Assembly (NCBI RefSeq): GCF_009792235.1 | Contig: NZ_CP046973.1 | Location: forward strand, 868,001 to 932,000 | DNA: 64,000 nt | From: Microcystis aeruginosa FD4 | GTDB taxonomy: Bacteria; Cyanobacteriota; Cyanobacteriia; Cyanobacteriales; Microcystaceae | Direction: 5' to 3' | Part shown: positions 46,281-54,494 of the stretch, piece by piece | Numbering within the stretch: position 1 is the stretch's first letter | Layout: each line of letters begins with the position of its first letter | The notes under the pieces: generated by a model | Database searches by the model: none | What the model was told of the DNA's origin: nothing | Seen by the model: only the letters and a program-made list of their open reading frames with translations | Translations under genes and position numbers: made by a program

Positions 46281-46402
46281 CGAAAGTTTTTATAGTGAAT
46301 TTGCGATCGCTAACATCGTCAGGGATTTAATTTTAGATAGTTTAGGGATCGATCGCTGTTGTGGCCAAAGTTGGACAGTTTTTCTCTGCTATTGGATTAA
46401 AT
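46281..46402 (+). repeat. Duplicated gene tail, copy B
   Basis: About 120 bp matching the end of the 43155 gene (copy A). Here no full gene precedes it. A G in place of A removes the stop codon present in copy A (AGTTAGACA versus AGTTGGACA). It ends at the stop of the next minus-strand gene. Confidence 0.85.
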
Positions 46403-47179
46403 AGCCAAGGAATGATCGACCATTGCTTGCCGACGTAAACAATTCCAGTAGGCTGCGTAGAGATCTGTCTGTTGACCGCGCAAGGAAGCGATCGCAGGCG
46501 CAGCAGGAAAAGGCCAGAGACGATCAAAAACCACTTCCCGATGAGACAGACGAAACTGTAGCAAATAAACAGAAGCAGGAGCCTGTAAATTATCCAGTAA
46601 TTGCGCTGCCAGCCGATGTAAAGACTTAAGACTCTCTCTTTCTAGACTAATGGGTTGACTGTAGGCGTTGGGGATCATACCCTCCCCGATTACCTCACCG
46701 TATTCTAAACCCTTAGATGTCACCGTGATCGGCAACCAAAGATCCCCAAAAGAAAAATCTCCCTGACTGGTTTTATAGTGCAGGGTATGGGAAACCCAAG
46801 CGCGTCTTTCCTCGATATCCCGACAAGCTTGATAAACTTTTTTACCCGGAAAATTCACCCAATTGGGCAATTGAATTGTTAGGGGACACCAGATTAAATT
46901 ATTTTGGCTAGTTTTACCCGACTCCATTTTTGACCACAAAGAAGCCGTCCCCGTCACCTCCACGGCCAAGGATTTAGGAACCGCATTTTTTAAGGCAATC
47001 ACCATCTTTTCGGTAACGGGCGATAGCCGAGACATCTGACCACTGGCTTGAGCTTCGGCATTAACGAGAATGATAACTTTGTCCATTTCTTCTTGTGGGT
47101 TGGGTGAACTTGAACGAGCAGCGGTGAGGTTGGTTAAGAGTGAGAACTGACTGGGGTTCAATGCTTCTGTAGTCGCCAT
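46397..47179 (-). CDS. Hypothetical protein, cyanobacterial
   Basis: A 260-residue soluble protein from the ATG giving MATTEALNPSQFSLLTNL; an ATG 39 bp up is the alternative. There is no signal peptide or membrane segment. Notable stretches are NLIWCPLTIQLPNWVNFPG, WVSHTLHYKTSQGDFSFGD and SVYLLQFRLSHREVVFDRLW. I cannot place it in a family. Next to it are the GT module and a repeat element, so context gives no function. Confidence 0.65.
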   Translation of the reverse strand: MATTEALNPSQFSLLTNLTAARSSSPNPQEEMDKVIILVNAEAQASGQMSRLSPVTEKMVIALKNAVPKSLAVEVTGTASLWSKMESGKTSQNNLIWCPLTIQLPNWVNFPGKKVYQACRDIEERRAWVSHTLHYKTSQGDFSFGDLWLPITVTSKGLEYGEVIGEGMIPNAYSQPISLERESLKSLHRLAAQLLDNLQAPASVYLLQFRLSHREVVFDRLWPFPAAPAIASLRGQQTDLYAAYWNCLRRQAMVDHSLAI

Positions 47180-47322
47180 GGCAAAAGCTATTTCTCTGGA
47201 TTTTAGCCGATTATACAAGAGCGCAACTATTTTTTACGGATTTTTTCAACAACAACCATCTTCGAGGCGGGATTTTTCTCTCCCCCTCATAGAATACCCT
47301 AATTGACACTCCCGTCGCACTA

Positions 47323-47581
47323 AGGGACTTGCGCTTTGATAATGTACCTTTTGGGCGAACGCAGTTCGCCCCTACATTGTGGACAAAATCCGTTACTGTA
47401 GGGGCGCAAAGCTTGCGCCCTCCGCGCCGGGGGGGTTTGCTGATCACCCTAAGTAGGGGGAGAGCCTTCGAGAACCCCCTTCCAATAAGGGACTTGCGCT
47501 TTGATCCTGTGCCATCTGGCTGGTCTGATTCTTCTACAGAGCGATTTTCAAAGCTGGGATATTATTCGCACGCAAGTCCCT
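47323..47581 (+). mobile_element. Repeat element R, copy 2
   Basis: The element begins AGGGACTTGCGC and ends GCGCAAGTCCCT-like (CGCAAGTCCCT), nearly identical to the copy at 20883. It encodes nothing. It is inserted at the end of a tnpB relic: directly beyond it comes AAGCGCTTCGGGATTCTTGG, the relic's right end. Confidence 0.75.
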
Positions 47582-48085
47582 AAGCGCTTCGGGATTCTTG
47601 GTTCCGCCGAGTTTCCTTAGAGCTTGACAGAACCTATCCAACAGTCGCCCGCGGGAATCTCTCTAGACCAGTTGTTCCACTTGGGGAGCCCCCAAGACAA
47701 GACCGCACCGGCTTCCAAGCGTATGAGTTCCGCTATCCTAAGTGCGTACTTAGTCCCTTTTTGAGGATGTTGATAGCGGCGTTAACATCTCTATCTTCTT
47801 TCTACATAGCCACAATCGGGACAAACAGGGGTTCTTGTAGATAGAGATTTAGCTACTTTCTGACCACAATGAGCATCGATTTTGACTGGTATTATCGGGG
47901 GCTACTGCTACCGTAACCTTACCCGAATAACACGGGAGCATGAAAGCCAAGTCGTTTTACCTCTCACGCATAACTTTTCTGGAACGTTAAGCTAAGACGC
48001 ATTTTAACCGCCTATCCTTAGATTAGCTGAATCTCCCCCAATCCCTTTACCGTTGCACTCATGCAAGAGGTAGTTAGATATGTGT
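47582..48085 (-). pseudogene. tnpB relic (IS605/IS607 OrfB family)
   Basis: On the minus strand the stretch 47960-47735 reads GKVTVAVAPDNTSQN, then, after a frameshift, CGQKVAKSLSTRT, VCPDCGY and DRDVNAAINILKKGLS, the zinc ribbon and third RuvC motif of TnpB. Short indels break the frame in at least two places. The N-terminal two-thirds are missing or unrecognisable. A structured 3' region follows to 47582. It is a dead remnant. Confidence 0.75.
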
Positions 48086-48230
48086 AAGTATCTAAGCACA
48101 ATTAATTACACATCTAAGCCACTACTCCGTCAGACTGCTGCTGTGATCCGTAAACAGTGAACTGAAAACTCAAATCCGATCCCTAATAGCTGTCTTGTGA
48201 GTCTCGGAGTCTCCGAGTCTCCGAGTCGGG
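48086..48230 (+). repeat. Dispersed repeat S, copy 1
   Basis: AAGTATCTAAGCACAATTAA and about 140 bp following recur at 53070-53190, there just upstream of an IS607-type tnpA relic. It may be an insertion-sequence end. The last part is GTCTCGGAGTCTCC-type low-complexity text. Confidence 0.65.
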
Positions 48231-48576
48231 AGGGGAAGTCAGAATAACAGAATGACCTCGCAGGTCTGGAAGCGGAACCCTTCGAAATCGAAGAGCGAAA
48301 GTGCAAGGGTTTTGAGTCCCTCGGATCGATTTCTCAACCTTTGTTTCTGGCACTTTTTTGGCTAAAAAAGTGCCGAAACCGTTTTCTAGTAAGGCTTCCA
48401 GTAATTTTCAGCCAGCCCTAATTAATTGTGTCTAGCTACTTATTTTGGCAGCATTCCGCTCAAAATCAACACCCTAGGTTGGGGGTGGGGACTATGGGGA
48501 GAGTCAGGGTTGGGGGTTGGGGAAGTGGAGAGAAAAAAGCTGGTAAAATAACTCTAGGCAACCTGAAAAAGAAGGG
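48231..48576. other. Gene-free stretch with a MITE-type right end
   Basis: The only recognisable item is an element end TTTTCAGCCAGCCC followed by TAATTA (48405-48424). A G-rich stretch (about 48478-48530) follows, reading TTGGGGGTGGGGACTATGGG. No gene was seen. Confidence 0.5.
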
Positions 48577-48583
48577 TCACTAA

Positions 48584-48788
48584 CCCCGCCCTAAAGGACG
48601 GAGCTTGCCTAGACCAATTTAGGCGACGCAAGTAGAGACTACCGCATCGAGACACAATCTGGCACAGACCTCCGAATGCTTCCCTAGTTCGGATTCCCTC
48701 TAAGCTTTATTGGTAAAGCGTTGTTAGACAAGACATCTTGATTGTGTTGCGGAAAGGGACTTTAACTTTACTCTTAAGGATTATCTCC
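48584..48788 (+). ncRNA. Probable omega-RNA (guide RNA scaffold) of IsrB
   Basis: A roughly 200-base non-coding stretch between the left end and the isrB start, where IscB/IsrB elements encode their omega-RNA. It is rich in short complementary words, for example GCTTGCCTAG, TTAGGCGACGCAAG and CCGAATGCTT/AGTTCGG (CCGAA..TTCGG). In this family the guide is the RNA's 5' end, read from host sequence just upstream of the element (about 48560-48580). Boundaries and structure are inferred. Confidence 0.6.
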
Positions 48789-49886
48789 ATGGAAAGAGTT
48801 CCTGTTATCTCAAAAGACGGAAAGCCATTGATGCCCACTAAACCCAGTCGGGCCAGACGGTGGATTAAAGAAGGAAAAGCCATCGGTAAATTCAACGACT
48901 TAGATATTTTCTATGTCCAGCTAACCACTGAACCTTCCGACAACAAAACCCAACCGATTGCCATTGGTATTGACCCAGGTAAATTATTCTCTGGAATTGG
49001 CGTTCAATCCTCTCTTTTTACTCTTTGGAAGGCTCACTTAGAACTTCCTTTTAAGCGAGTAAAAGAGTGCCTGGACAATAGACGGTTAATGCGAAGAGGA
49101 CGTAGAGGAAGACGGATTAACCGCCAACTTCCTTTTAATCTAAGAGCGCATCGAAAAAAACGATTTTCAAATAGAAAACAAGGAAATGAGCTTCCCTCAA
49201 TCAGAGCCAATCGTCAACTTGAACTTCGAGTCGTTTCTGAACTCACCAAAATCTATCCAATTACCGATATTTACTTTGAGTACATCAAAGCCGATATTGC
49301 TCTAACTTCCGGTAGAAAAGGGGCTAAGTCTGGAAAAGGTTTCTCGTCGGTTATGGTCGGACAGAAATGGGCTATTGAGCAACTATCTCAATTGGCAACA
49401 GTCCATACTCGCTTCGGTTGGCAAACCTCTAATCTTAGAAAATATTGGCGACTAGAAAAGTCCAAAAATAAAGCAGAACAATCACCAGAAAGTCATGCTA
49501 ACGATGGAATTGCTCTTGCCTGTTTTCAATTTTTAGATTATTGTCCATTCCACAATTCTAATGGTCATGGATATGATTGGAAGGGTTCTGTTAAAGTAAC
49601 AAACGCTCCCTTTGCTGTCATCAAACGTCCTCCTATTAGTCGTCGTCAACTTCACCTGATGGTTTTTTCCAAAGGTGGTAAACGACGTAAATATGGTGGC
49701 TCTACCACAAGACATGGGTTCCGTAAAGGAGATTTAGTTTCTTCTCCCAAAGGAATTGGTTATGTTAGTGGAGATACCGAAAAACAGCTATCTGTAAGCG
49801 ATACCAATGGTCAACGATTGGGACAGATGGCTGTTAGCAAGATTCAGTTAATTCGTCGTTCTAACGGTTTAATTGTTTCTCACTAA
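48789..49886 (+). CDS. isrB: IsrB: IscB-like RNA-guided nickase lacking the HNH domain
   Basis: A 365-residue protein from ATG 48789. Layout: PLMP domain (1-55, VPVISKDGKPLMPTKPSRAR), RuvC-I with GIDPG (Asp62), an Arg-rich bridge helix (97-130, RRLMRRGRRGRRINRQ), RuvC-II YFEYIKAD (Glu164), RuvC-III SHANDGIALA (His236, Asp239), and a C-terminal domain (about 275-365, KPPISRRQLHL-like start). Between Glu164 and His236 only 72 residues occur and no His-Asn-His motif, so the HNH nuclease of IscB is absent, which defines IsrB. Catalytic residues are intact. IsrB is known to nick the non-target strand with an omega-RNA. The frame is open 51 bp further upstream, inside the probable RNA. Confidence 0.85.
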   Translation: MERVPVISKDGKPLMPTKPSRARRWIKEGKAIGKFNDLDIFYVQLTTEPSDNKTQPIAIGIDPGKLFSGIGVQSSLFTLWKAHLELPFKRVKECLDNRRLMRRGRRGRRINRQLPFNLRAHRKKRFSNRKQGNELPSIRANRQLELRVVSELTKIYPITDIYFEYIKADIALTSGRKGAKSGKGFSSVMVGQKWAIEQLSQLATVHTRFGWQTSNLRKYWRLEKSKNKAEQSPESHANDGIALACFQFLDYCPFHNSNGHGYDWKGSVKVTNAPFAVIKRPPISRRQLHLMVFSKGGKRRKYGGSTTRHGFRKGDLVSSPKGIGYVSGDTEKQLSVSDTNGQRLGQMAVSKIQLIRRSNGLIVSH

Positions 49887-49945
49887 ATTATATAAAGCCG
49901 CCCTCTGCTATCGCTAAAGGGCGGGGTTTCAGACCCAGTTTTTCG

Positions 49946-50512
49946 ATGAAAGCGCAAACAACAAGTAAAGATAGCCTGATCCTACGGCAAGAAGTAATGG
50001 GATCTCGTCGCCCTAGTAACTATTTTTGGGCTGTAATCGTCTCCATTGGCGGTCTAGGGTTTCTCCTCGCTGGTCTTTCCAGTTATTTGAAGGTCAATCT
50101 ACTTCTCGTTAGCGATACCAGTGCCTTACAATTTATTCCCCAAGGAGTCGCCCTACTCTTTTATGGCACTGCGGGAACCCTTTTAGCCACCTATCTCTGG
50201 TTATCTCTCCTCTGGAATGTCGGAGGTGGTTACAACGAGTTTAATAAGGAAACCGGCAAAGTTAAAATCTTTCGTTGGGGCTACCCTGGCAAAAATCGCC
50301 GCCTTGATCTCGATTGGCCCCTCGAAGATGTGCAAGCTGTGCGGGCCGAAGTGCGAGAAGGACTCAACCCGAAACGGGAACTATTCCTGCGGATTAAACA
50401 GCGTCGTGATATCCCTTTAACTCGCGTCGGCGATCCTATGTCCCTCTCGGAATTGGAAAATCAAGGGGCGGAACTCGCTCGTTTTCTGGAAATTCCTCTA
50501 GAGGGATTGTAA
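49946..50512 (+). CDS. ycf4: Photosystem I assembly protein Ycf4
   Basis: A thylakoid membrane factor that helps assemble photosystem I. The 188-residue protein has two hydrophobic segments (about 27-47 and 65-92) and the conserved core WNVGGGYNEFNKETGKVKIF, FRWGYPGKNRRL and FLRIKQRRDIPLTRVG. It is complete. The isrB element ends about 10 bp upstream of the start codon, so the native promoter and leader have been displaced or replaced. The adjacent ribosome-binding site is not obvious. Confidence 0.95.
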   Translation: MKAQTTSKDSLILRQEVMGSRRPSNYFWAVIVSIGGLGFLLAGLSSYLKVNLLLVSDTSALQFIPQGVALLFYGTAGTLLATYLWLSLLWNVGGGYNEFNKETGKVKIFRWGYPGKNRRLDLDWPLEDVQAVRAEVREGLNPKRELFLRIKQRRDIPLTRVGDPMSLSELENQGAELARFLEIPLEGL

Positions 50513-50541
50513 GCCTTTTTTCGCTCTTTTTGGCTATAATA

Positions 50542-51279
50542 ATGATGAAGATAAGAAAATCTGGCTGGCTGTCTGTAGTTTGTGTTTTTTTAATCGCAGC
50601 GACGACACTTTTCGGCTGTTCTTCCCCAGAAGCTAATTCCACCCCCGATAATTCTAGTATCGTCCAAACCTCTCAACCTGCCAGTTCGGGCAGTGTCAAC
50701 ATGGATAATTACAAACCCCGCTTAGATGGAACTGCCGTCGTCGAGATGATCATCAAAGGTAAACCGGTAACGATCGAAATTGATGGTAATGCGGCCCCAA
50801 TTACTGCCGGTAACTTTGTGGATCTGGTCGGGAGAGGTTTTTATAATGGTTTAACTTTCCATCGCGTGGTTAAGGAACCGCAGCCTTTTGTCGCCCAAGG
50901 TGGTGATCCCCAGGGTCGCGGGACTGGTGGTTTTGTCGATCCAGAAACCAAGCAAACCCGTTATGTTCCCCTGGAAATTCTCCTCAAAGACAAAAAAGAG
51001 CCGATTTATGAGCAACCAATCGGTCAACAGGCCACGGCGCGCACTCCCATCGTCGCTTTACCCCATAAACGCGGTGCGATTGCGATGGCCCGTTCTCAAC
51101 AACCTAATTCCGCTTCTTCTCAGTTTTATTTTGCCCTGTCGGATATCAATTTCCTCGATGGTGATTATGCCGTTTTTGGTTATGTAACTAAGGGAATGGA
51201 AGTGATTGATACGATCAAACAAGGGGATAAAATTGACTCGGCCAAGGTTGTTTCCGGCGCAGAAAATCTGAAAAAATAG
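50542..51279 (+). CDS. Exported cyclophilin-type peptidyl-prolyl isomerase (lipoprotein)
   Basis: Accelerates cis-trans isomerisation of proline peptide bonds. The start is one of two adjacent ATGs (50542 or 50545), giving MMKIRKSGWLSVV and a lipobox at LFGC (about residue 30). The cyclophilin domain (about 60-240) contains GNFVDLVGRGFYNGLTFHRV, FVAQGGDPQGRGTGG, SASSQFYFALSDINFLDGD and YAVFGYVTKGMEVID. It follows ycf4 by about 30 bp and may be co-transcribed. Probably located in the periplasm or thylakoid lumen. Confidence 0.9.
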   Translation: MMKIRKSGWLSVVCVFLIAATTLFGCSSPEANSTPDNSSIVQTSQPASSGSVNMDNYKPRLDGTAVVEMIIKGKPVTIEIDGNAAPITAGNFVDLVGRGFYNGLTFHRVVKEPQPFVAQGGDPQGRGTGGFVDPETKQTRYVPLEILLKDKKEPIYEQPIGQQATARTPIVALPHKRGAIAMARSQQPNSASSQFYFALSDINFLDGDYAVFGYVTKGMEVIDTIKQGDKIDSAKVVSGAENLKK

Positions 51280-51446
51280 CGATCGGTTAGGGGGGGCTGC
51301 GCGAGGATAAGTTATACCATTGTTCAAAAGTAATGGCAGGGATGGTTAATTGCCCTCACCCCCAACCCCTTTTTAGCCATGCTGTCTAATAGACAAGCTT
51401 CTCTCCACTCTTGCCTGTTGCATGAGTTGTTCCTTGCCATAATCTA

Positions 51447-52884
51447 GATGTTTCGGCTCTTCGGTAATTGTTATGCAAATAATTAACTTAAAATAAAATT
51501 CGATAAGAGTACCTACGCTCAAAAATAGCTCAAACCCAAACAGGGAAAGATTTTAGGCACAAACAGGTTAATACCAAAAGATAGACAATTGAGTTAAGAT
51601 TTGATATAATAGCCAAAAACGAGATTATTTTACTTATGATGCTTGACAAATTTTTGAACCTAAAAGGAACGTCTATTCAAGGCTATCTACACCTAGAAAA
51701 TATCGGTATAGTTTGCCGAATCGAATCGAAAAATCAAAAAGCAACCTGTCCTCATTGTGGGTTAGAGAGCGATAAACTACACCAAAATCATCGACATTTA
51801 GTCAAAGATTTACCAATCTCAGGACAACCAGTGTACCTACAAGTTAATCGTCGTCAATTTAAGTGCAATAATTGTCGAAAACCCTTTAGTGAAGAGTTAG
51901 ATTTTGTCGCCAAGAAACGAACCTATACGAAAAGACTAGCCGAGAATATACTCGAACAATTAAAAGAAGGAGATATTTTAAATGTTAGCCGAAGAAATGA
52001 CGTAACGGAAGAAGAGATTCAAAGAATGATAGAGGACATAGCTGAAGAAATTACAGAGACAGACCTATCGAAATTAAAAAGACTAGGAATTGACGAAATC
52101 GCTCTAGTCAAAGGACAAAAAAATTATTGTGCGGTTTTAGTAAATTTAGATACGGGAAAACTAATAGCTATTCTAGAGAAGCGAACACAAGAAGAATTGA
52201 GGGAAACGCTTACGGGATGGGGAAAAGAGGTGTTAGAGCAAATTGAAGAAGTCAGCATAGACCTTTGGTTGCCCTATAAAAATTTGGTGAAAGAATTGAT
52301 GCCATCGGCCGAGGTAGTCGCCGATAGATTCCATGTCATGAAACAAATTAATCAAGAGTTAGATGAACAGAGAAGAGCAGAAAAAAGAGCCGTAGAAGCG
52401 CAGAAAAATAAAAAACAGAAAGCGGAAAAAGAAGCAAAACTAGAAGTTTTAAAGCGAAGTAAATATAGTCTGTTAAAAAATGAAGAAAATTTAACGGAAC
52501 CCCAAAAACTCAAACTAGAAGCTATCAAAGAAAATTTGCCAAATTTGAAAAAGATGCACGAGTTAAAGGAAGAATTTAGAAAGATTTATGAAACCTCAGA
52601 GAATCCGACAGAGGGAATGCTATCCATCTCAGAATGGTTGGCAAAATCCTCCAGTGTTTTTACCAAGAGTTGTCAAACAATCCGAAACTGGTTTGGAGAA
52701 ATTATTAGTTATTTCGAGCAAAGGACAACGAATGGGGTGGTCGAGGGAATCAATAATAAACTTAAACTAATAAAACGGAGAGGCTATGGCTTTAGAAACT
52801 TTCGGAATTTTTGGGTTAGAAGTATGTTATCTTGGCATCTTGTATGTTGATTTAGCATAAAGAGTAACGAAGAGCCGATGTTTC
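51447..52884 (+). mobile_element. Complete ISL3-family insertion sequence
   Basis: The element spans 51455-52876 (1422 bp). Inverted repeats start GGCTCTTCGGTAATTGTTAT at the left and GGCTCTTCGTTACTCTTTAT (reverse strand) at the right. The flanks carry the identical 8-bp word GATGTTTC (51447-51454 and 52877-52884), the target duplication length typical of ISL3. It is therefore intact and probably recently inserted. Confidence 0.9.
51636..52850 (+). CDS. ISL3-family transposase
   Basis: A 404-residue transposase. N-terminal zinc-finger segment ATCPHCGLESDKLHQNHRH and FKCNNCRKPFSEEL, then the DDE core: LGIDEIALVKGQKNY (first Asp), EEVSIDLWLPYKNLVKEL (second Asp), FHVMKQINQEL, and near the C-terminus TTNGVVEGINNKLKLIKRRG (Glu). 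The protein is a normal length and uninterrupted, consistent with an active element. Start ATG at 51636, preceded by no obvious ribosome-binding site. Confidence 0.93.
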   Translation: MMLDKFLNLKGTSIQGYLHLENIGIVCRIESKNQKATCPHCGLESDKLHQNHRHLVKDLPISGQPVYLQVNRRQFKCNNCRKPFSEELDFVAKKRTYTKRLAENILEQLKEGDILNVSRRNDVTEEEIQRMIEDIAEEITETDLSKLKRLGIDEIALVKGQKNYCAVLVNLDTGKLIAILEKRTQEELRETLTGWGKEVLEQIEEVSIDLWLPYKNLVKELMPSAEVVADRFHVMKQINQELDEQRRAEKRAVEAQKNKKQKAEKEAKLEVLKRSKYSLLKNEENLTEPQKLKLEAIKENLPNLKKMHELKEEFRKIYETSENPTEGMLSISEWLAKSSSVFTKSCQTIRNWFGEIISYFEQRTTNGVVEGINNKLKLIKRRGYGFRNFRNFWVRSMLSWHLVC

Positions 52885-53228
52885 CCTGTCTATGGCTGGG
52901 TGGAGAGACTCTAATAAGTCTTCAATTCTTTACCTTCAATCAGTCCCAAAATTAAGGTTGACAGCTAGTTACTGATTTGCCAATGTTAACAAACATACGC
53001 TAATTTTTAGGCGAATGTTTGTGACCCTGAGAAAAGCCCTTGAGCTATTGGGATACATCCCAATACATTAAGTATCTAAGCACAATTAATTACACATCTA
53101 AGCCACTAATTCGTCAGACTTCTGCTGTGAGTAAACAGTGAACTGAAAACTCAAATCCGATCCCTAATAGCTGTATCCCGTCTCGGAGTCTCCTGTCTCC
53201 TGACTCCTGTCTCGGAGTCTCGACTAGG
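52885..53228. repeat. Gene-free stretch with dispersed repeat S, copy 2
   Basis: From 53070 to about 53190 it repeats the 48086-48230 segment. CCTGTCTCCTGACTCCTG-type text follows to about 53220. The stretch 52885-53060 is the far side of the sequence split by the ISL3 insertion and shows no gene. Confidence 0.6.
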
Positions 53229-53897
53229 AAATTAATTTTGCACGACTACTTATCAAAAACGAAGCAGGGCAACGATTGTACGATGTCCAGTCTTACGTCA
53301 ATGGTGCAGCTAGAGCTTCCCTTGTTTGCTACTGCCGAGTCAGTTCAATCAAGCAACGAGATGACCTTGAGGGACAAGTCAGCTTTATGCGCGGATTCTA
53401 TCCAGAGGCAGAAATCATCAAAGACATCGGTAGTGGGCTTAACTTCCAAAGAAAAGGACTTAGAGCCATACGGGACTTGCGCTTTGATCATGTACCTTTT
53501 GGGCGAACGCAGTTCGCCCCTACATTGTGGACAAAATCCGTTACTGTCGGGGCGCCTGGAACCTGCGCCCTCCGCGCGGAGGGGGTTTGCTGATCACCCT
53601 AAGTAGGGGGAGAGCCTTCGAGAGTTCCCTTCCAATAAGGGACTTGCCCTTTGATAATATGCCATCTGGCTGGTCTGATTCTTCTACAGAGCGATTTTCA
53701 AAGCTGGGATATTATTCCCACGCCAGTCCCTACTGGACGGATTATTGTGGGGAAATAAACTCACAATTGTTATGTCCACACTGGACAGATTATGCCGATT
53801 TAGATTCGAGCTTATACAGTGCATGGTCGAACAAAACGGTGGCACAATCTTGGTTCTCGACCAAACTGTTCACAGTCCCGAATCAGAACTTACCTAA
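53229..53897 (+). pseudogene. IS607-type tnpA (serine recombinase) split by repeat element R
   Basis: Residues KNEAGQRLYDVQSYVNG (end of a MerR-like helix-turn-helix), ASLVCYCRVSSIKQRDDLEG (serine recombinase core, catalytic Ser in CRVSS) and GQVSFMRGFYPEAEIIKDIG are read from 53229 to 53470. Then repeat element R (53472-53731) interrupts. The C-terminal part recurs at 53826-53897 as VEQNGGTILVLDQTVHSP. The N-terminal half of the helix-turn-helix and the middle of the protein are missing, so it is dead. Confidence 0.75.
53472..53731 (+). mobile_element. Repeat element R, copy 3
   Basis: Matches the copies at 20883 and 47323 (GGGACTTGCGC ... CCAGTCCC). It carries the GGGCGAACGCAGTTCGCCC palindrome. 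It is inserted in the IS607 recombinase relic, so this element family does transpose or was copied into mobile DNA. Confidence 0.8.
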
Positions 53898-54106
53898 AAT
53901 GTCGGATGAATGCCCCCGCTACATTTTTCGACAAGATACTCAGCTTTGCGGGGGATGAAATCCGACCAGAAGATCAACGTCTCGACTCTTCGGCGTAGCT
54001 TCGGAGGACACTTCGCTCGACGTTGACCCCAGAGCATCGGTTTAACTCTACCATCTGTGGGTAAACTGTGTTATACCTAACTTAGCCAAGGGTCGAGGAT
54101 TGTTAG

Positions 54107-54376
54107 ATGCTAGTCGTAGAAGCAAAGCTAAAAAACGGAACACCAGAGCAATATCAGAAACTTGATGAAGCTATCAGAACTTCTCAGTTTGTGCGTAACT
54201 CTTGTGTTTGTCATTGGCGGTCAAATCAAGGAACAACCCGTAATGACCTCCAAAAGCTTTGTGCGGTACTAGCTAATAATAAAGAGACACCATCGGTTAA
54301 TAAATTAAACTCTCAAGCTCGTCAATCGGCTAAAGTCATTAAATCCAAGATTGATGGTAAGACGTCGGTAAAGTGA
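54107..54376 (+). pseudogene. tnpB remnant (N-terminal part) of the IS607 element
   Basis: Codes for MLVVEAKLKNGTPEQYQKLD and EAIRTSQFVRNSCVCHW, the start of a TnpB/OrfB protein; most of the nuclease is missing and the frame stops at 89 residues after an abrupt SKIDGKTSVK. Together with the upstream recombinase relic it marks a decayed IS607-type element. It is followed by a 119-bp gap before the RTX-like gene. Confidence 0.75.
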
Positions 54377-54494
54377 CCTTGGGCTTCTTTTATTTTTTTA
54401 TTGTTCCCTAGCTTTCGTTCCACTGAAATACAGTTGGCTCGCCCAATCCAAGCGAGTAGATCAGTCTATTTGTATTTAGGACACAAGAAAGACA

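Larger units (their letters stand above)
48578..49935 (+). mobile_element. IS200/IS605-superfamily element carrying isrB
   Basis: The left end is a hairpin CCGCCCTAAAGGACGG (48586-48601). The right end is a hairpin with CCGCCCT (49898-49904) and AGGGCGG (49918-49924). The two ends resemble each other, as expected. There is no tnpA. Exact ends are not fixed by a target duplication (this class makes none). The right end lies about 10 bp from the ycf4 start codon. Confidence 0.75.

Noticed and set aside
53276..53593. Hypothetical gene spanning tnpA relic and repeat element R
   Set aside because: The first 65 residues are recombinase; the rest is read-through of element R.
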